From NCBI GenBank assembly GCA_003254885.1, contig QANT01008322.1, positions 1-63,154 of the forward strand: a DNA stretch of 63,154 bases, written 5' to 3'. This DNA comes from Purshia tridentata (lineage: Eukaryota > Streptophyta > Magnoliopsida > Rosales > Rosaceae). The position numbers and the translations under genes were made by a program. The notes beneath the pieces are model-generated. The model was not told the DNA's origin. It worked only from the letters and a program-made list of their open reading frames with translations, and made no database searches. Positions 10,928 through 24,194 of the stretch are shown here, piece after piece (within the stretch, counting starts at the first letter, position 1; the number at the start of each line of letters is the position of its first letter).

Positions 10928-13900
10928 ATGGCGGAAGCAGAGGGAGGATCAGATAGGGCGCGCGCATCGGAAGGAGGTGGAGTTGAGTCTCTGAAAGAAA
11001 AAGGAAATGAGCAGTTCAAAGCAGGGAACTACCTCAAAGCCGCCGCACTCTACACTCAGGCCATCAAGCAAGACCCTAACAACTACACTCTCTATAGGTA
11101 CTTTACCCACCTCTCAATTTTCTTCTCCTTTTCTAGTTTGATATACAATCAAAATGCCATTTTGATTGGTTGGCTGCACAGTTCACTTGATTTATTCACA
11201 TGGGTTTCTTTTTTTTTCTTTTTAAATTCGTTATTTATTTTTGTTGTTGTTGGAGATGCTGGCTATGTAGAAAGTTGTATGCTTTGCTTATGTAGAACTC
11301 CGATGATGTTATTTAGTTATTAATGTATGCCCTTTTGAACTCTCATTTATTTCCAAGTAATGGATTTGGATAAACATAGTATGCCCTTTTGAACTCTCTT
11401 TTATTTCCAAGTAATGGATTTGGATAAACATACTCCGGTATGTCAAATGGCAAATGCTATACCCGCTTCAAGTGCTGCCACATTCATATTCATTTTAGCG
11501 TTAGTTAAAACAACGGGCTGCTCTATGAAAGATGTAGAGGAGGTTTATGGTAGCTAAGACTAGTTTCTAGATAGGTATGTCTATTGTTTCATAATTGTGG
11601 AGTGATAATCAGTCAACTTTCTTGATTAATTTTCTTCAGTATATTGTTATATGATAGGATTGGTTCTCTTGTTCACTGATCTTTAAGGAGGTGTATGCAG
11701 ACATGGAAGATTGTTCATATGAAGCATGGTAGTAACTAGTAATAAACAACAAACATTGCCCAGGGAACATGCTGTCTTGGCTGAAATTTTCCATCTAACA
11801 TATGCATGCTGTACTGATGCATCTTCTGTTTAATGTTCCATTGTTGGCCAGCAACCGTGCTGCTGCATTTCTGCAATTGGTTAAGCTTAACAAGGCCCTT
11901 GCTGATGCAGAGACAACAATTAAATTGAATCCCCAGTGGGAAAAGGTACTGCTAATGCTTCCTTTTTCTTTCAAAAAACTTTCACTTTTAGAGAGTATTT
12001 TCTTTTATATTAATTGTTATTGGTGACATCCACCTACAAAGATTTTCTTTTTGTTCCTTGTTTCTTTCTTTAAAAGTACCATTGTGATGCACCTGCAGGG
12101 ATATTTCAGGAAAGGATGCATATTAGAGGCCATGGAACAATATGATGATGTATGTTAGAAGTTCTTTCACTCTTTCCATTGTTGCTGGAGGTCTTCTGGA
12201 GAAGACCACATTATATTTGTTTTCTGCTGCTGATATTCAAACTGTTCATCACATGTTGTAGGCTCTGGCTGCTTTTCAAACAGCTTTGCAATATAACTCG
12301 CAAAGCACTGAAGTATCAAGAAAGATAAAAAGGATTTCTCAGTTGGCGAGAGATAAAAAGCGTGCTCAAGAGGTGGAGAAAATGAGATCCAATGTTGATA
12401 TGGCAAGGCATTTGGAGAAACTGAAATCTGAAATGGTGAGTGTATTTGTCAAGCAAGGAGTCATGATTTTCTATACCACCTTTATTCCGTACTATTCTGC
12501 TTTTTTATATGCTATAGATTATCTTTGTGCATGTTTGAGAAACATAATCTCACTGTAGTTTATGTAGGTTATTCTCTATGTTTACTTCTTTTTTTCTTTG
12601 CTTGAATTGTATGACTTGTCAACTTTAATTTGATCATATGTAGGAGTTTTCTTAACTCCCTGAACTACGCACAGCAGGTAAGATTTAACTCATTAAATTC
12701 TCAGAAGCTTATATAGAGACTCTAAATGGATCACCCACGCTTGGATTCTTTCAGTCTTAATAAGAAGGATTAAGTCACTCTTTATCTTTGCAGTCTGGGA
12801 AGTGTGGATCTGAAGAATCTTGGGAAGACGTGCTTTCTTTCCTTGTTGAGATAATGGAGACGGCTGTAAAATCATGGCATGAAACTTCTAAAGTGGAGGC
12901 TAGAGTGTACTTTCTTTTTGATAAGGAAAAAACAGACACCGAGAAGTATGCTCCAGCTGTGAATATTGATAAGGTATTAAATCTAGAGCTTTCATTTTTG
13001 CAAGTATCCTTTTGCTCGTTGATTAAAAAATAATATCTGTATTTGGTCTGATGACCCCTTTTTTGCTGTTAAGATAAAGCAAGTTATTGCAACTTCAGAT
13101 TATTAGCTCATATTAAGTAGATGTTCTTTGAGCCATGAGCCATCATTCTCAGCTACTGTTATCATACTAGCAGGTGAAAAACATTTTATCTAATCAATGC
13201 TCATCCATTGCTCCAGGCCTTTGAATCACCCCAAACACACAGCAGTTGTTTTTCATTTCTTCGGCAGTATGCTGAGGACTCTTTTGCCAGAGCAGCTTGC
13301 TTGGTGACCCCAAAAAGTATCATGTCTTACCCACAGGTACGTGTAATCTCATTTGTGTTTTACAGTAGCCATTAATCCAGACCCTCTTGGGAAGACAATT
13401 ATTCAGGTTCATTGTGTGACATGATGGAAAAACTTCCTGTAGAAAATAAGCTTGTGGATGATTTCTAAATGTTTCAATTCAATCTGGTTGCTTGCATAGG
13501 CCCAAAAAAATGGCGCTTTCAATCTATCATGCATTTTTTTATCATTAACTTAATGAGTCACTTATTGTTAAGGAACTAATAAGCATTTAACTTAAGTTGT
13601 GCTACATGTGCCTAAGTCTGTGCATCACTGTGTGCGAGCTTTTTTGGAGGCTTTGCCTCTGATGTGGGTTCAAGACTTAATGTTGTGTTCTTGTGTGCTT
13701 AAAGGCTCATGCAGGAGCTTGGCCCAAAAAAAAAGGCTCATGCAGGATGATTTGTACATTAAACCTTTTTTCATAAGATCATTGCAAGTTGGAACCTTCT
13801 AAAAGTTTGATATAAATGGTTTACTGGTTTTTAGACTTATAGGCCAATCAGTTGTCTAACATGGACTTGATTAGCAAGATATCCTGATAGGAGTACGTTG

Positions 13901-14188
13901 TTTCTGGGCGGTTTAAGTATGTTGATTGGTCTGTTTCAGATTTCACTAGCTCTAACTGGGCCTGATCTATGATCTAAATTCAGGGTGTTTGATGACATTT
14001 TAAATAGATGGAATTTGTAGGACACAGAGAGGTTTCATTGATCAAAAGCTTTTTTCAGGTTTGGAAAGGTCAAGGGTCAAGGAAATGGAAGCATGGGCAA
14101 CATGATGGTTTCTTTGTTCAATTTGAGGCACCTTTCCTGCGAAAGCTGTGGTTTATTTCTAGTTCCAATGAACTGGGGCAGACATTGT

Positions 14189-14245
<57 letters not shown>

Positions 14246-14631
14246 GTGCTCTCTCTCTCTATATATATATGAGAAATTGCCCATTTATAATTAGATGTGA
14301 GTTCAAGTATGGAGGACTCAAGTTGTTTTAAATAGTAACAGCGGAAAGTTTTTTTTTTCTTTGATCTTTGTAAGTTTCAGGATGCTAGTAGGCGGATTTC
14401 TAGGAAGCAGGATCACTTAATAATGATTATAACACTGCCTTAATAACATATTATACAAAAATTTGCTGTCAGAGTATTTGATCACAGAAAGAGTAGTCCC
14501 TTTGTGACATTATTCTTCAGTTTGGAGATAGGTGACCTAAATGTCTGTCTTTCAGGGATCCGGATGATTTAGACATCAGTGCCCATGAACTGATTCCTCG
14601 CCTATTCAGAGAAAAGCTGTTCAATCCATAG
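10928..14631 (+). CDS. Carboxylate-clamp TPR protein (TPR3/At1g04190-like)
   Basis: Eight exons close in frame to 332 residues: 10928-11097, 11852-11945, 12099-12149, 12262-12435, 12794-12973, 13217-13336, 14059-14192 and 14556-14631. Residues about 20-130 form three TPRs (SLKEKGNEQFKAGNYLKAA, NRAAAFLQLVKLNKALAD, KGYFRKGCILEAMEQYDDAL). They carry the K/N, N, K/R pattern of a carboxylate clamp that binds the EEVD tail of Hsp90/Hsp70. A charged helix follows, then a C-terminal domain (WEDVLSFLVEIMETAVKSWH, YAPAVNIDKAF, YPQVWKGQGSRKWKHGQHDG) that I recall from the Arabidopsis protein encoded at At1g04190. It is probably a cytosolic co-chaperone. Intron 6 carries one of the micro-insertions (13717-13731). 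Intron 7 begins with a 50-base CT microsatellite directly at its donor. Confidence 0.92.
11326..11433. repeat. Tandem duplication, 54-base unit, in TPR intron 1
   Basis: Copies 11326-11379 and 11380-11433 each start tatgcccttttgaactctc and are almost identical. The repeat lies inside the first intron and does not touch the splice sites. Confidence 0.9.
13701..13747 (+). mobile_element. Micro-insertion 1 (TTGGCCC-polyA, 16-base TSD)
   Basis: The 16-base direct repeat aaaggctcatgcagga (13701-13716 and 13732-13747) is perfect. Between the copies lie 15 bases, gcttggcccaaaaaa. The layout, TSD then short core then poly(A) then TSD, is that of a retroposed fragment cut off just upstream of its tail. 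It lies in an intron of the TPR gene. Confidence 0.75.
14194..14243 (+). repeat. (TC)25 microsatellite at a splice donor
   Basis: An uninterrupted run of 25 TC units begins with the T of the GT donor of TPR intron 7 (exon ends at 14192 with ..TGCAG). A second short CT run and a TA run follow at 14249-14270. Confidence 0.95.
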
Positions 14632-15768
14632 GTACCTTTATGTGCATATTGTTGGAGGAAAATCTCAGACCCACTTTAGCGAGAGGTTATATATTCTAAA
14701 GAGCGCACAACATTGGTGCCAATCGTCTGCCTTTATTCAGTTTGCAAGGTCTTCTTCGGCCCTGGTAATTTGCAGGAAGGTGCTTTCCATAAAAATACCA
14801 TGTATTTGCTCGAGGTTTTGTTTTTTCCTTAAAAATTGCAAGCTGTTTTTTTGTTTTTTCAAGTGCTTGCATTTTAGAGAGATTCCTTATTGTGAGGTTG
14901 TTTCTCCTGTTTTTCAGTGTAATTTGCCCTTGAATTAAGTTGGGTTGTTTCCAATATTTACTCTATATCTGTTGCCTATATGATGCTGCAAAACTTTAAA
15001 CTAGGTGCTATCGAAGTAGAGTTCTTTGTAATGGTTGTTTATCCTGTTTTTCAGTGTAATTTGCCCTTGAATTAAGTTGGGTTGTTTCCAATATTTACTC
15101 TATATCTCTTTCCTATATGATGCTGCAAAACTTTAAACTAGGTGCTATAGAACTAGAGTTCTTTGTAATGGTCTAAATAGCAACATATGACTGTTGAATA
15201 GGTCATTCTAAACCAAGGTTATAATTGGTGTTAATGCACAAAAATTATTTCTATGCTGCCTCTTATGAATGCTTTATGTGTGGAATGGAATTTTAGTATT
15301 CTAATGTGTATATTACATAATCCACAAGTACATAGAATGATAGAATTACTTTGACCAAATCAACGGAAAACTATATTTAAATGATAGAGGAACATTACAC
15401 TATTAATGCATCTGCATCCAAGGCCCTCAGGATTCATTAAAGAAAGAAGCCTTGGTTCTAGTTGAAACATTACACGAGGGGGTTGTGGAAAGAGGAAAAC
15501 CACCAATATAAGTCCCTACCAAACCCCTTGCTGAAATATCATCTACATTTTTCGTTATCTCAATTTGTACAATAGTAATACATAAGCTTAATACTTATAA
15601 GCACCCTATATCCCCATCTGCAATGAAACCCTTCCTTCTCTCACTTGTGGATCATTCATGTTAGGTATATATAGTGACTCTTTTTGTTAAAGCAACTGCC
15701 TCACATATAGTTGAGGTCAGACCCATTTAGAATCAAAAACTTTCATTCATTTGATTGATCATCATAGA
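14632..15768. other. Spacer between convergent TPR and sulfate transporter genes
   Basis: The two genes converge here. The stretch holds the TPR gene's 3' flank and a 137-base tandem duplication (14898-15171). Nothing else is recognisable. Confidence 0.6.
14898..15171. repeat. Tandem duplication, 137-base unit
   Basis: Copies at 14898-15034 and 15035-15171 both begin ttgttt(c/a)tcctgtttttca and end ttctttgtaatgg. Few substitutions separate them. The duplication is in the 3' flank of the TPR gene and could double a processing signal. Confidence 0.9.
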
Positions 15769-18700
15769 TCAGACATTGTCATCTTGCCTGTTTACTTCTA
15801 TTTCTGCTGGATTCGGTTTGCAGGTATGCAGCATGAAGTTACATGCTGCTACAGCCTCTCCCACTGTAAGATAGATCCATTCCTGACCAATTTTCTCGAT
15901 GAACTTTGACTTCTCAAGTTTCTTAATCACCTCACTTCGCGGGTTTGCTAATACAAGCTAATAGATCAAAAGAAAAAAAAGCATGAACTTATCAGAACTG
16001 GTCAATATTCATACTACTTAAATTAGTTAGATATGGAATACAAAATTTTCGTACCTTGAGACCCTTTATATCAACATTTCTATGGATCTCTTCAAGCATG
16101 CTGATACCACTTGTATCAATGCTGCCAACAGCTGTAATTTGATTTTAATTTTAGCATTTGTGAGAGTAATTATAAAAGGATAGTTTGTTTGCGAAAGTGC
16201 AGGAGATTGACCACTTACTGCTAATGTCTAGTACAACATAGTGTAAGTTTGTTTCTCCGGAAGATTTTAGCTTATCTTCCTCCTCATAGATCCACCTTGA
16301 GAGCCTGAGAACAAGTATTGAAGCAATTTCAGTTTAACACTCTATCATGTTGACTATACTATGTTCCATAACTTCATTGTCTTAATTGTGTAGTTAATTT
16401 ACCTTTCCCTCAAGTAGTTTGCATTAGCAAAGTAGATGGGTGCATCAATTTGAAGAATGAGAATTCCAGGAACACTCTTTGCAATTGGATATTGATCAAT
16501 GCTTCTATAAATCGGTGAATTTGGAAGGTTTCCTAAAACAAAAGTTCTTGGCCTTGCTACAAATAAGAGCAACCTTAGCAAGGAAACTGTAACCTGCATT
16601 ATTAATCAGAAAATCTAAGCAACAGTTTTGTTGATCTTTTGAAGCAAAAGAAAATTATTCCCCTAGATTATATACTCACTGCAATGACTAAGCCAATCTC
16701 AACACTGCCAAAGACAACACCAAAATATGCACCGAGGCACACAATACAGTCGACCTTGTCTATTTTCCAGAGGCGGATGACTGCTTCGTAATCAATGATG
16801 CCGAGCATGGCAGTCATTATAATGGAGGACAGCACCACAAGTGGAGTGTAATGGAACAATGGCGTCAAAAACAACAGTGTGATCATCACCGCAGTTGCCA
16901 TGACAATGTTGGACACTGCTGTTTTGCATCCTGCATTGAAGTTCACCGCAGATCTCGAAAATGGTCCTACAAGTAATCAGTCAGAAACAACATTTTAGCA
17001 ATGAATTTGACATAAATTACTCTATGCACAATATGGCCCTCACAGCAACGTGATCAGCATGAAAGCGACATGTTGTGTAAATCCATTGTATGCAAGAATT
17101 TTGGTACGTACCAGCGGTCAAGTAGCAAGAAGTGCAAGAGCCTGCAACGTTCATCATTCCGAAAGCGATCATTTCTTTGTTACCATCAATGTGGTAGTTC
17201 TTAAATATGGCGAAACTTCTTCCAACAGCTACTCCTTCCTGCATATATATTCACCACAGCCAGTCAGCTTTCATATATATGTAGCCATCAATATATGAAT
17301 GGTGCTAAGCATGAGCGACAAGTGAAATCTGAGGAGTAGTGTAGGACTTACAGCAAGGCCTATGATACCAGTGATGATCCCAGTTTTAATGGCTGCTGTA
17401 AGATATGGCGACCCAAAAGCCAATTCAGACACAGATGGCGGGTTCAACCCTTTTTTAAGGTGCCCAATCTGCAATAATAAACGACTAATTGAGTGCCTGA
17501 TGTATGATAAAGGCACGAGCATGAGATGAGCTTTAAACTCAGACGCTTGAACCCAAAATCGTTTGAGTTGTGGGAGAGAGCGAAATTAATGGGTGAGATG
17601 TTTACCACTTGAACGCCGTGTTTTTCAGCATGGGTTAGAAAAACCAGAAGGCTCCCCAAGATCACAGAGCATAGTGGCGCCATTGCATTTATCCAAAAGA
17701 ATGCTGGTCTTTTCTTGCTCTATTAATTGTCATAAACATATGTTAACATATATCACTCTAATTATATGAGAAGATAGCAATTTAACGTGGAAGGAAAATT
17801 GTTGGGTAGTCCAATTGAAAAGATCGTAAAATTATCTACAGTGCACTTAAATTCGATCTCCCATCTCCAAACCCAAAAAAAAATAAAAAAATCTCAATGT
17901 ACTAGTCATGGGATTAAGATATATGGATAGTTTTTTTTTGTTTTTTTACTTGTTTTCATTTTAGTAACTGCGTGGCGTTAAAAAAAGTTAACAAAGGTAG
18001 GTAAAAATAGGGACAACGTACCCACTATATATTTCTTAAAGCTTTTACCTTTTGCCATTTTTATTTTTCACTAAAAATGTGAAGCATATTTTAAGTGGAA
18101 ATAATTGCATGGTTTGTTTAAAAGATGACGAGATTAATTAGATGTACCACATTTCTTATGCTACATAGAGTTATATTCTTTCTACACAATCATGCATATT
18201 AGAGTTTTTTCTATATAATTTGAATTTTTAACTTTTGCTGTCGGAAACCATAAGAGGTCGTAGATGTAATTAATCAAATATCAAATATATGTGACCTTAA
18301 ATGAAGGCATGAATCACACTTGTATTTTGGAAAGCCAAAAAGAAAGTAGAGATATATATATCACTTCAACAAGAATCATGTTTCCTTAGAATTAACGATC
18401 GAGTTATACATGGTCTGAAAGTAAATAGATATAATTGGTGTTGGTGGAGTATCTTGACGTTTTACTAGTTGAATTTGACAGAACAATTATTAAGTGGGTT
18501 CGATCGGTAAGGACATATATGAAAGCTTTATTATAGCAAATTGTAAATAATTAAATCACATTAAGAAGAATGGAATATTGATATGATCTCGATCAGGAGG
18601 GTTGTATGTACTTACGAAGTATCTTGTGAGCAAGAGAAAGAAGAGGAAACAGCATCCCAGCACACCACTTTCCCACCTCCACTGAAATATATATAAAACC

Positions 18701-19798
18701 CACCACCACCATTACCTCCAGTAATTAATTTATGTATGTTGTAAAGCGTAAGATATTTATTAATTAATTTAGATTACATGAGAATTGTTATATACCTGGT
18801 GCACTTGGGAAAAGATGGATTTCATGACAGATATAACATCGGTCTCATGAGTGAAATGAATGAGGCCAAGTATCCCTTTAAGCTGCTGAAGGCACACCAC
18901 AGTGGCTGCTCCACCCATGAAACCCACTATTGTTGCATGAGACAGAAAGTCCACCACAAACCCAAGTCTGCAACATACATACAAATTAACATATATCATT
19001 TCAGAAAAGATATATATAAAAAAAATAGATGATCTTGTAATTGCTCTTTTGTCAAATCTTTGTCCACGTCTGTCTAATCATTTTATAATCTGATCGCGCG
19101 TGAATTTAGATCTCAGTGTTACATCATAATTAACGAGACTGTCTCATAAAATATTTCTGTATATTTATTTATACCTTAAGAAGCCAAGAGAAGCCTGAAA
19201 AGCTCCAGCAAAGAAGGTAGAGGTGAGAGCCAACTGAACATAGAGCTTAGGGTTCTCAGTAGGGTTCACCACCTTCCCCAACATAGAAGCTATGAGAAGT
19301 GATGCAACAGCCACCGTACCCACTGCCAAGTCCTTTGAGCTCCCCAGCATCGCATACACCAATGGAGGCACAAAGCTCGAATCTGCATTAATTCATTTTC
19401 ATTTTCCAAAACACACATAAGTTATATACTGTATAATTTCCAATAAGCTAGCTGTGAATTTGTGATGTGGGACACTTACATAGGCCAATAATTGGTGGCA
19501 AGTTAGCCAAATTTGCGTAGCTAATCCCCTGAGGGACTGCGAGGCTGGCAATGGTGATTCCGGCAATGAGATCGGACTTGAAGAAATCGAAAGTGTAGCG
19601 AGGAGCCCATTCGAGGATTGGCACGAAGTACTGCAATCCCAGCACCAGTTTTCTGGACACGGGCTGGTTCTTAAACTGACGAAAAGGGTCGTCGGGGAAG
19701 AAAGTCTCTTTTAGCGACGACTTCAGCGCCGTCAACAATGGTTTGGAAGGAGGAAACGCAACTCGGTGTGGGCACTCATAATCTGTGTTACCGCCCAT
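15769..19798 (-). CDS. SULTR3;1: Group-3 sulfate transporter (SULTR3;1-like)
   Basis: Twelve exons, all GT-AG, join in frame to 650 residues: 19480-19798, 19175-19382, 18796-18967, 18616-18681, 17606-17719, 17352-17468, 17112-17238, 16680-16966, 16403-16593, 16219-16304, 16055-16131 and 15769-15957. The protein is a SLC26/SulP proton-coupled anion transporter. It has a short N-terminus (FFPDDPFRQFKNQPVSRKLV), a multi-pass core with the SulP motif (SDLIAGITIASLAVPQGISY) and FLSHATIVGFMGGAATVVCL, and a C-terminal STAS domain from about residue 511 with DTSG at 568-571. SULTR3 members sit in the plastid envelope or plasma membrane and move sulfate, and in some cases phosphate. The sequence matches SULTR3;1 from memory more closely than other group members, but that subgroup call is moderate. 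The residue before VGSIDTSG is Thr where the Arabidopsis protein has Ala. No frame damage. Confidence 0.95.
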
Positions 19799-20196
19799 TT
19801 GATTTGATAGTCACGCAGCTAAGCGAAAATAAAGCAGCAGCTAGATCAATTATATAATTGGTAATATATATATATATGTATGTGCTGTAGCAATGGTACT
19901 TAAGAACTAATTAGCTTTTTGTTCAAGGCTTATTTGGAATAAGATATGGTTTGCATGCTAGGTAGTGAAGGACACTTATGGGTGTGGCACAGAGGTAATG
20001 AGGGGCACTTGGGGTGTAGTTAGAAATGCTTAATTAACTAGCTCAGAAAATTGAGGCTGATCTATCATGGTGGTTGGGGTATATATATAAGGTGATGGTG
20101 GTGATGAAGAGTGTGAAGGATGGAGCTAGGAAAGGATCTGTGAGTGCATAGTGGGGCCCACACGTGGGCTCACACCTAGCTAGCATATCCTCGATC

Positions 20197-20514
20197 GATC
20201 TTTGTCAAGTCTCTAAACCGCAATTTTTTTGGAAATTTTTTACAAACAGTCATTACATTATTCAATCTGAATATTGATGGATTCATCTTTTTATTATTTT
20301 AATTACATAAATTTTTATTATTAAATATAATTGTATGTCATACGAACAAGAAGTAGATCTTTGTCAAGTCTCTTAACCGCAATTTATTTGGAAATTTTTT
20401 ACAAACAGTCATTACATTATTCAATCTGAATATTGATGGATTCATCTTTTTTATTATTTTAATTACATAAATTTTTATGATTAAATATAATTGTATGTCA
20501 TACGAACAAGAAGT
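20197..20514. repeat. Tandem duplication, 159-base unit
   Basis: Copies 20197-20355 and 20356-20514 both start gatctttgtcaagtctct and end catacgaacaagaagt. They differ at only a handful of sites. The pair lies about 400 bases upstream of the sulfate transporter ATG. Confidence 0.9.
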
Positions 20515-23310
20515 TCTCCATTTGTTGCGCGCTTATGCTTTTGCTGCGCCCATCTGATAAGCTCAGCAGTATTAGTGATCGCATGTGTTAGGTTATTGAT
20601 GTGGGGGACCTGCGAAGTTGGGGGTTGGATTTAGAGAAGATATGCAAATTAAATATATATACATAAAGTATCTAGCACTTTTAGTGTACTACATATATAT
20701 GTGTATACAATTATTTTGGACCCCATCAATTACTATATTATAAATTTATAATCATAATATACAAATATTAAGTTTAAGTTGGTACTATTATTAGCAAGTT
20801 GTGTGCAGCAGCTGTATTCAATTCATTGCATCTTAATCTAATTAATTAGTCCGTGGCTAATAGGGTTTGTGCCAAACAACACCCACCAATTACCAATGTT
20901 GATATGTATCTCAAACTTCACAGAATGTTTGAGATCTTTGGAACCCACCATATACAACATCACCTACTGTACCTACCCAATATTAGAATATTTTCCAGGT
21001 AAAGTGTTACCATGGAGGGGGACATTAAGAAAAAGCGAGTAATATTTGGAGTTTGATTCCAATGCCAATAAATATAAATATTTAAAAAAACAAAAAACTC
21101 AAAACATAATTTTCTGATTTATAATATAGTGCGGATGAGAATATTTGAGATAAGAATTAAGGTAAGAAACATCAAGACAAGCTAGCAGAATATTTCTTTT
21201 TATTTATAATAGTTTCTTCTCTCTGTATTATACATATTTAACTTTATAAGCAGAAACAAATTATATGTCGTCATGCTAGCTAGAAAGGAATATTATTACA
21301 ACATCGATCCTTCACCAAAGTGGGGGTGGCAATCACAATTCGCATTGTGGTTTCATTTGCTGGATGAGCAATGTTAGGATCCTCAAATATATGTGTCAAT
21401 ATTTGATTTGATTTATGTATGATTTATTTTAAAACTCATTTATATCACAAGAAGTAAAATACTTATATGTGTAATAAATAATAACACATCATTAAAATCT
21501 AAATTTGAGATACAAAATAATTTGAGATCTCTTGTATTATTGTTACTAAATATCAATAATTTGAGATACAACTTTTATCACAGTATAGCCCTGATTTAAA
21601 ACTGACATGTAAATTAGTGTTCTAATACTAAAAATTTCTCAAATATAAATCATATATAGACTGTTATTTGTCACCTCTCCAATCCACCTAAATGGTTTTA
21701 TCGACATTAATGTCGTTGTTATCATCATTAATTATCATCGTCATTACTGCCATCATAATCTATATCATAGTGTCATTATTACCATAATCCACATCACAAC
21801 TCCGTATGCATGCATATCCAAATAGAAATTTCAAGAAAATAAAATGCAAATAAAATTAATGTAATTTAGTGCGCGTGTTTCAATTCCAATTCTAGAAAAC
21901 ACAAAAACATGATGAACGCATACACATATCCAAAACTATATACATGGATATGCCCTTCGACCCCACATTTTGTATTGATATTATGTCTAATTTAACTATT
22001 TAGGTTTACATACACTAAATATGTTTTTTTTAATTAATCAATTATCGATTATAAGATTTGAACTTAAAATATACTCTTCTCTTCTCTCTCTTCAAAACTT
22101 TCCACTGTCGAGCCTCTAGGGGGAGGAAGGAGGGGGAGGGGGTGCTGGCCTTGTGCTTCTCACAAGCTCACTCCTCACCCTCTTGCCTCCCCCTTTTATT
22201 TTCTATGTTGTTTGGGTTTCTTCTTTACTGTGCTGGGGAGCTTGTGGCGATGGTGTTGTCGGCAGTGATGAGGCAGGGCTGGGCTGTGTGGGTCGTGTAG
22301 TTGTGACTAGGGCAAGGTTGGGATGTTTGAGTCATGCGGCTGATTTTGCTCAACTGGTTTTGGGTCGACCAAACCGTCTATTTATTCAATATATAACAGT
22401 TATATAATTAAACGATTTTTGATTGAGTTAATTTTTTATAGAGAAGATCTTTAATAGATGATCTAAAAAATAAACGGTCATGATCCTAAACCTACACTGC
22501 CGAACAAGTATTTTTTAAGAGATGGGGTGACTTGAAGGTGTGACATCACCTAAGCATTGCGCTTAAAAAAATTAGACATATATGAAGATGTTCTCTTGTT
22601 GTTTGCTATAATATGCTTATGTTTTCAATATATATATAAATATGAATTATTGTTTAAATTAATTTTTAACTAAATGTAGGATTCATAATATACTCACATT
22701 CTAGCAATATAAGCATTTTATATTTTCAAGAATAACATTTGTCTAAATTATATATAGCCGCGTAGCCTGCATTACGCAGCCTTATAGTTATAGCTTATTA
22801 TTCAAAGAAATCTTGATTTCGGACTTTTGGTTGTGACACTTGTTTCTGCGGGTTGGACAGTTTGACCTATATATATATATAGTTGACGGGTGGTCCAATT
22901 TTTCCAAATCCAATTAAGTTGTTCTTTCTTCATCCCAAAATTAGAAAAGTTGACTAGAAAGATTAATTGGGGAGGCCAGGGACACTTGTCAACAGTATAA
23001 ATGTGAGGCTGTTTTTGGAAGTATATATCTACTTTTTCTTTTTCTTTTTTACCACTATACCTACTTTCTTTTTCTAATTACAATATATATACCAAACCTT
23101 TCTCTTTTGTTTCTTTCGTATTATCCTTAATTCCATACAAAAGGGAAATAGATATTATTTTGCTGTTAATATTTTTGCATCTTGTAAATTTGCCAAGCAG
23201 TACGTACATTTTGAAAAACAGGAGCCCATTTGAGTAAATCATCTTTTATGTACTGATATTGTTTTTTTGATATAATCCCAATATCAAAATGTCCACTTGT
23301 ATTTAATTTG

Positions 23311-24194
23311 AGTGCTATTATTTCTACCTCTGTGTTCTAATTTTTTCACCCATCTTATAATTTTATCTCCTTTTAAATTTTAAGAAATAATAATAATCTT
23401 CTTTTTTATCTCCTAATGTTCCTAAAATACCCTTAATTACTACTAAACACTATTTCCACCTCATTTCTTCCTCTATATTTTCTTTCTTCCATAAATCTTA
23501 GCCTAAACTCTATTCACCCACCAAATTTATTTGAACCCATATCCTATAGATCAAATGGGAAGAGAGTGAGAAAGGAGGGGACATGATTAAATCAACCCAT
23601 AAGAAAAGAAATTAAACAAAACAAACAAGAACCTTTATGTTACTCCTACTCACTACACATCATGTTGAATTATATTTAAAAGCTATAAAGTGCAGAACTC
23701 CAAACACCTACCAATTTACATGCATGCATTTTCTCTAAGTCTAGATTTAACAATTCACTCGCAGAAATAAACCAAACTTTAGGCCTAAAAAGCATATTCA
23801 AATGGCATACCAAACTCGATCCCCACGCAAACACATGCCTTTAATTGTAACTCTCGGTAGAAGTCGCAATTAAAATGGGAATGGATAAAAGATTGGACAG
23901 GCTCTGCAATATTCAAAACAAAAGCATGCAACTGTTCGATTTCTTCCCATCCTAACATAAAAGTTCTTGTTTTTTTTATTTTTATAATTTAGTGAGTGAA
24001 TAGAATTTCTGATTTATAAAAGAAAGAAAATATAGAGAAAGAAATAGGGTGGAAATAGTTTTTATTAGTAAGGATATTTTAATGACATTGGGGAGTGAAA
24101 AAAAAAGAATATATTATTAATTCTTAAAATTTAAAAAAGAGTAAAATTATAGAGTGGATAGAAAAATAGGACACGAAGTGGAAATAGTGGCGCT
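23311..24194. mobile_element. Long-TIR DNA transposon, non-autonomous (MULE-like)
   Basis: The left arm (about 23311-23498) and right arm (about 24011-24194) are imperfect inverted repeats of roughly 185 bases. Landmarks such as ataattttatctccttttaa, ctatttccacctcatttctt and ctatattttctttcttcc recur in reverse complement on the right. The central 500 bases are unique and non-coding. Long TIRs of this size without a transposase fit a Mutator-like non-autonomous element. I could not settle the target-site duplication. Confidence 0.65.

Noticed and set aside
13601..13700. gggttcaagac in TPR intron 6, like a SINE B box
   Set aside because: No A box at the right distance and no tail or duplication beyond the nearby micro-insertion.
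22058..22407. GC-richer island with two overlapping 80-84 codon frames
   Set aside because: Translations are low-complexity and overlap each other; nothing recognisable. Probably repeat remnant.
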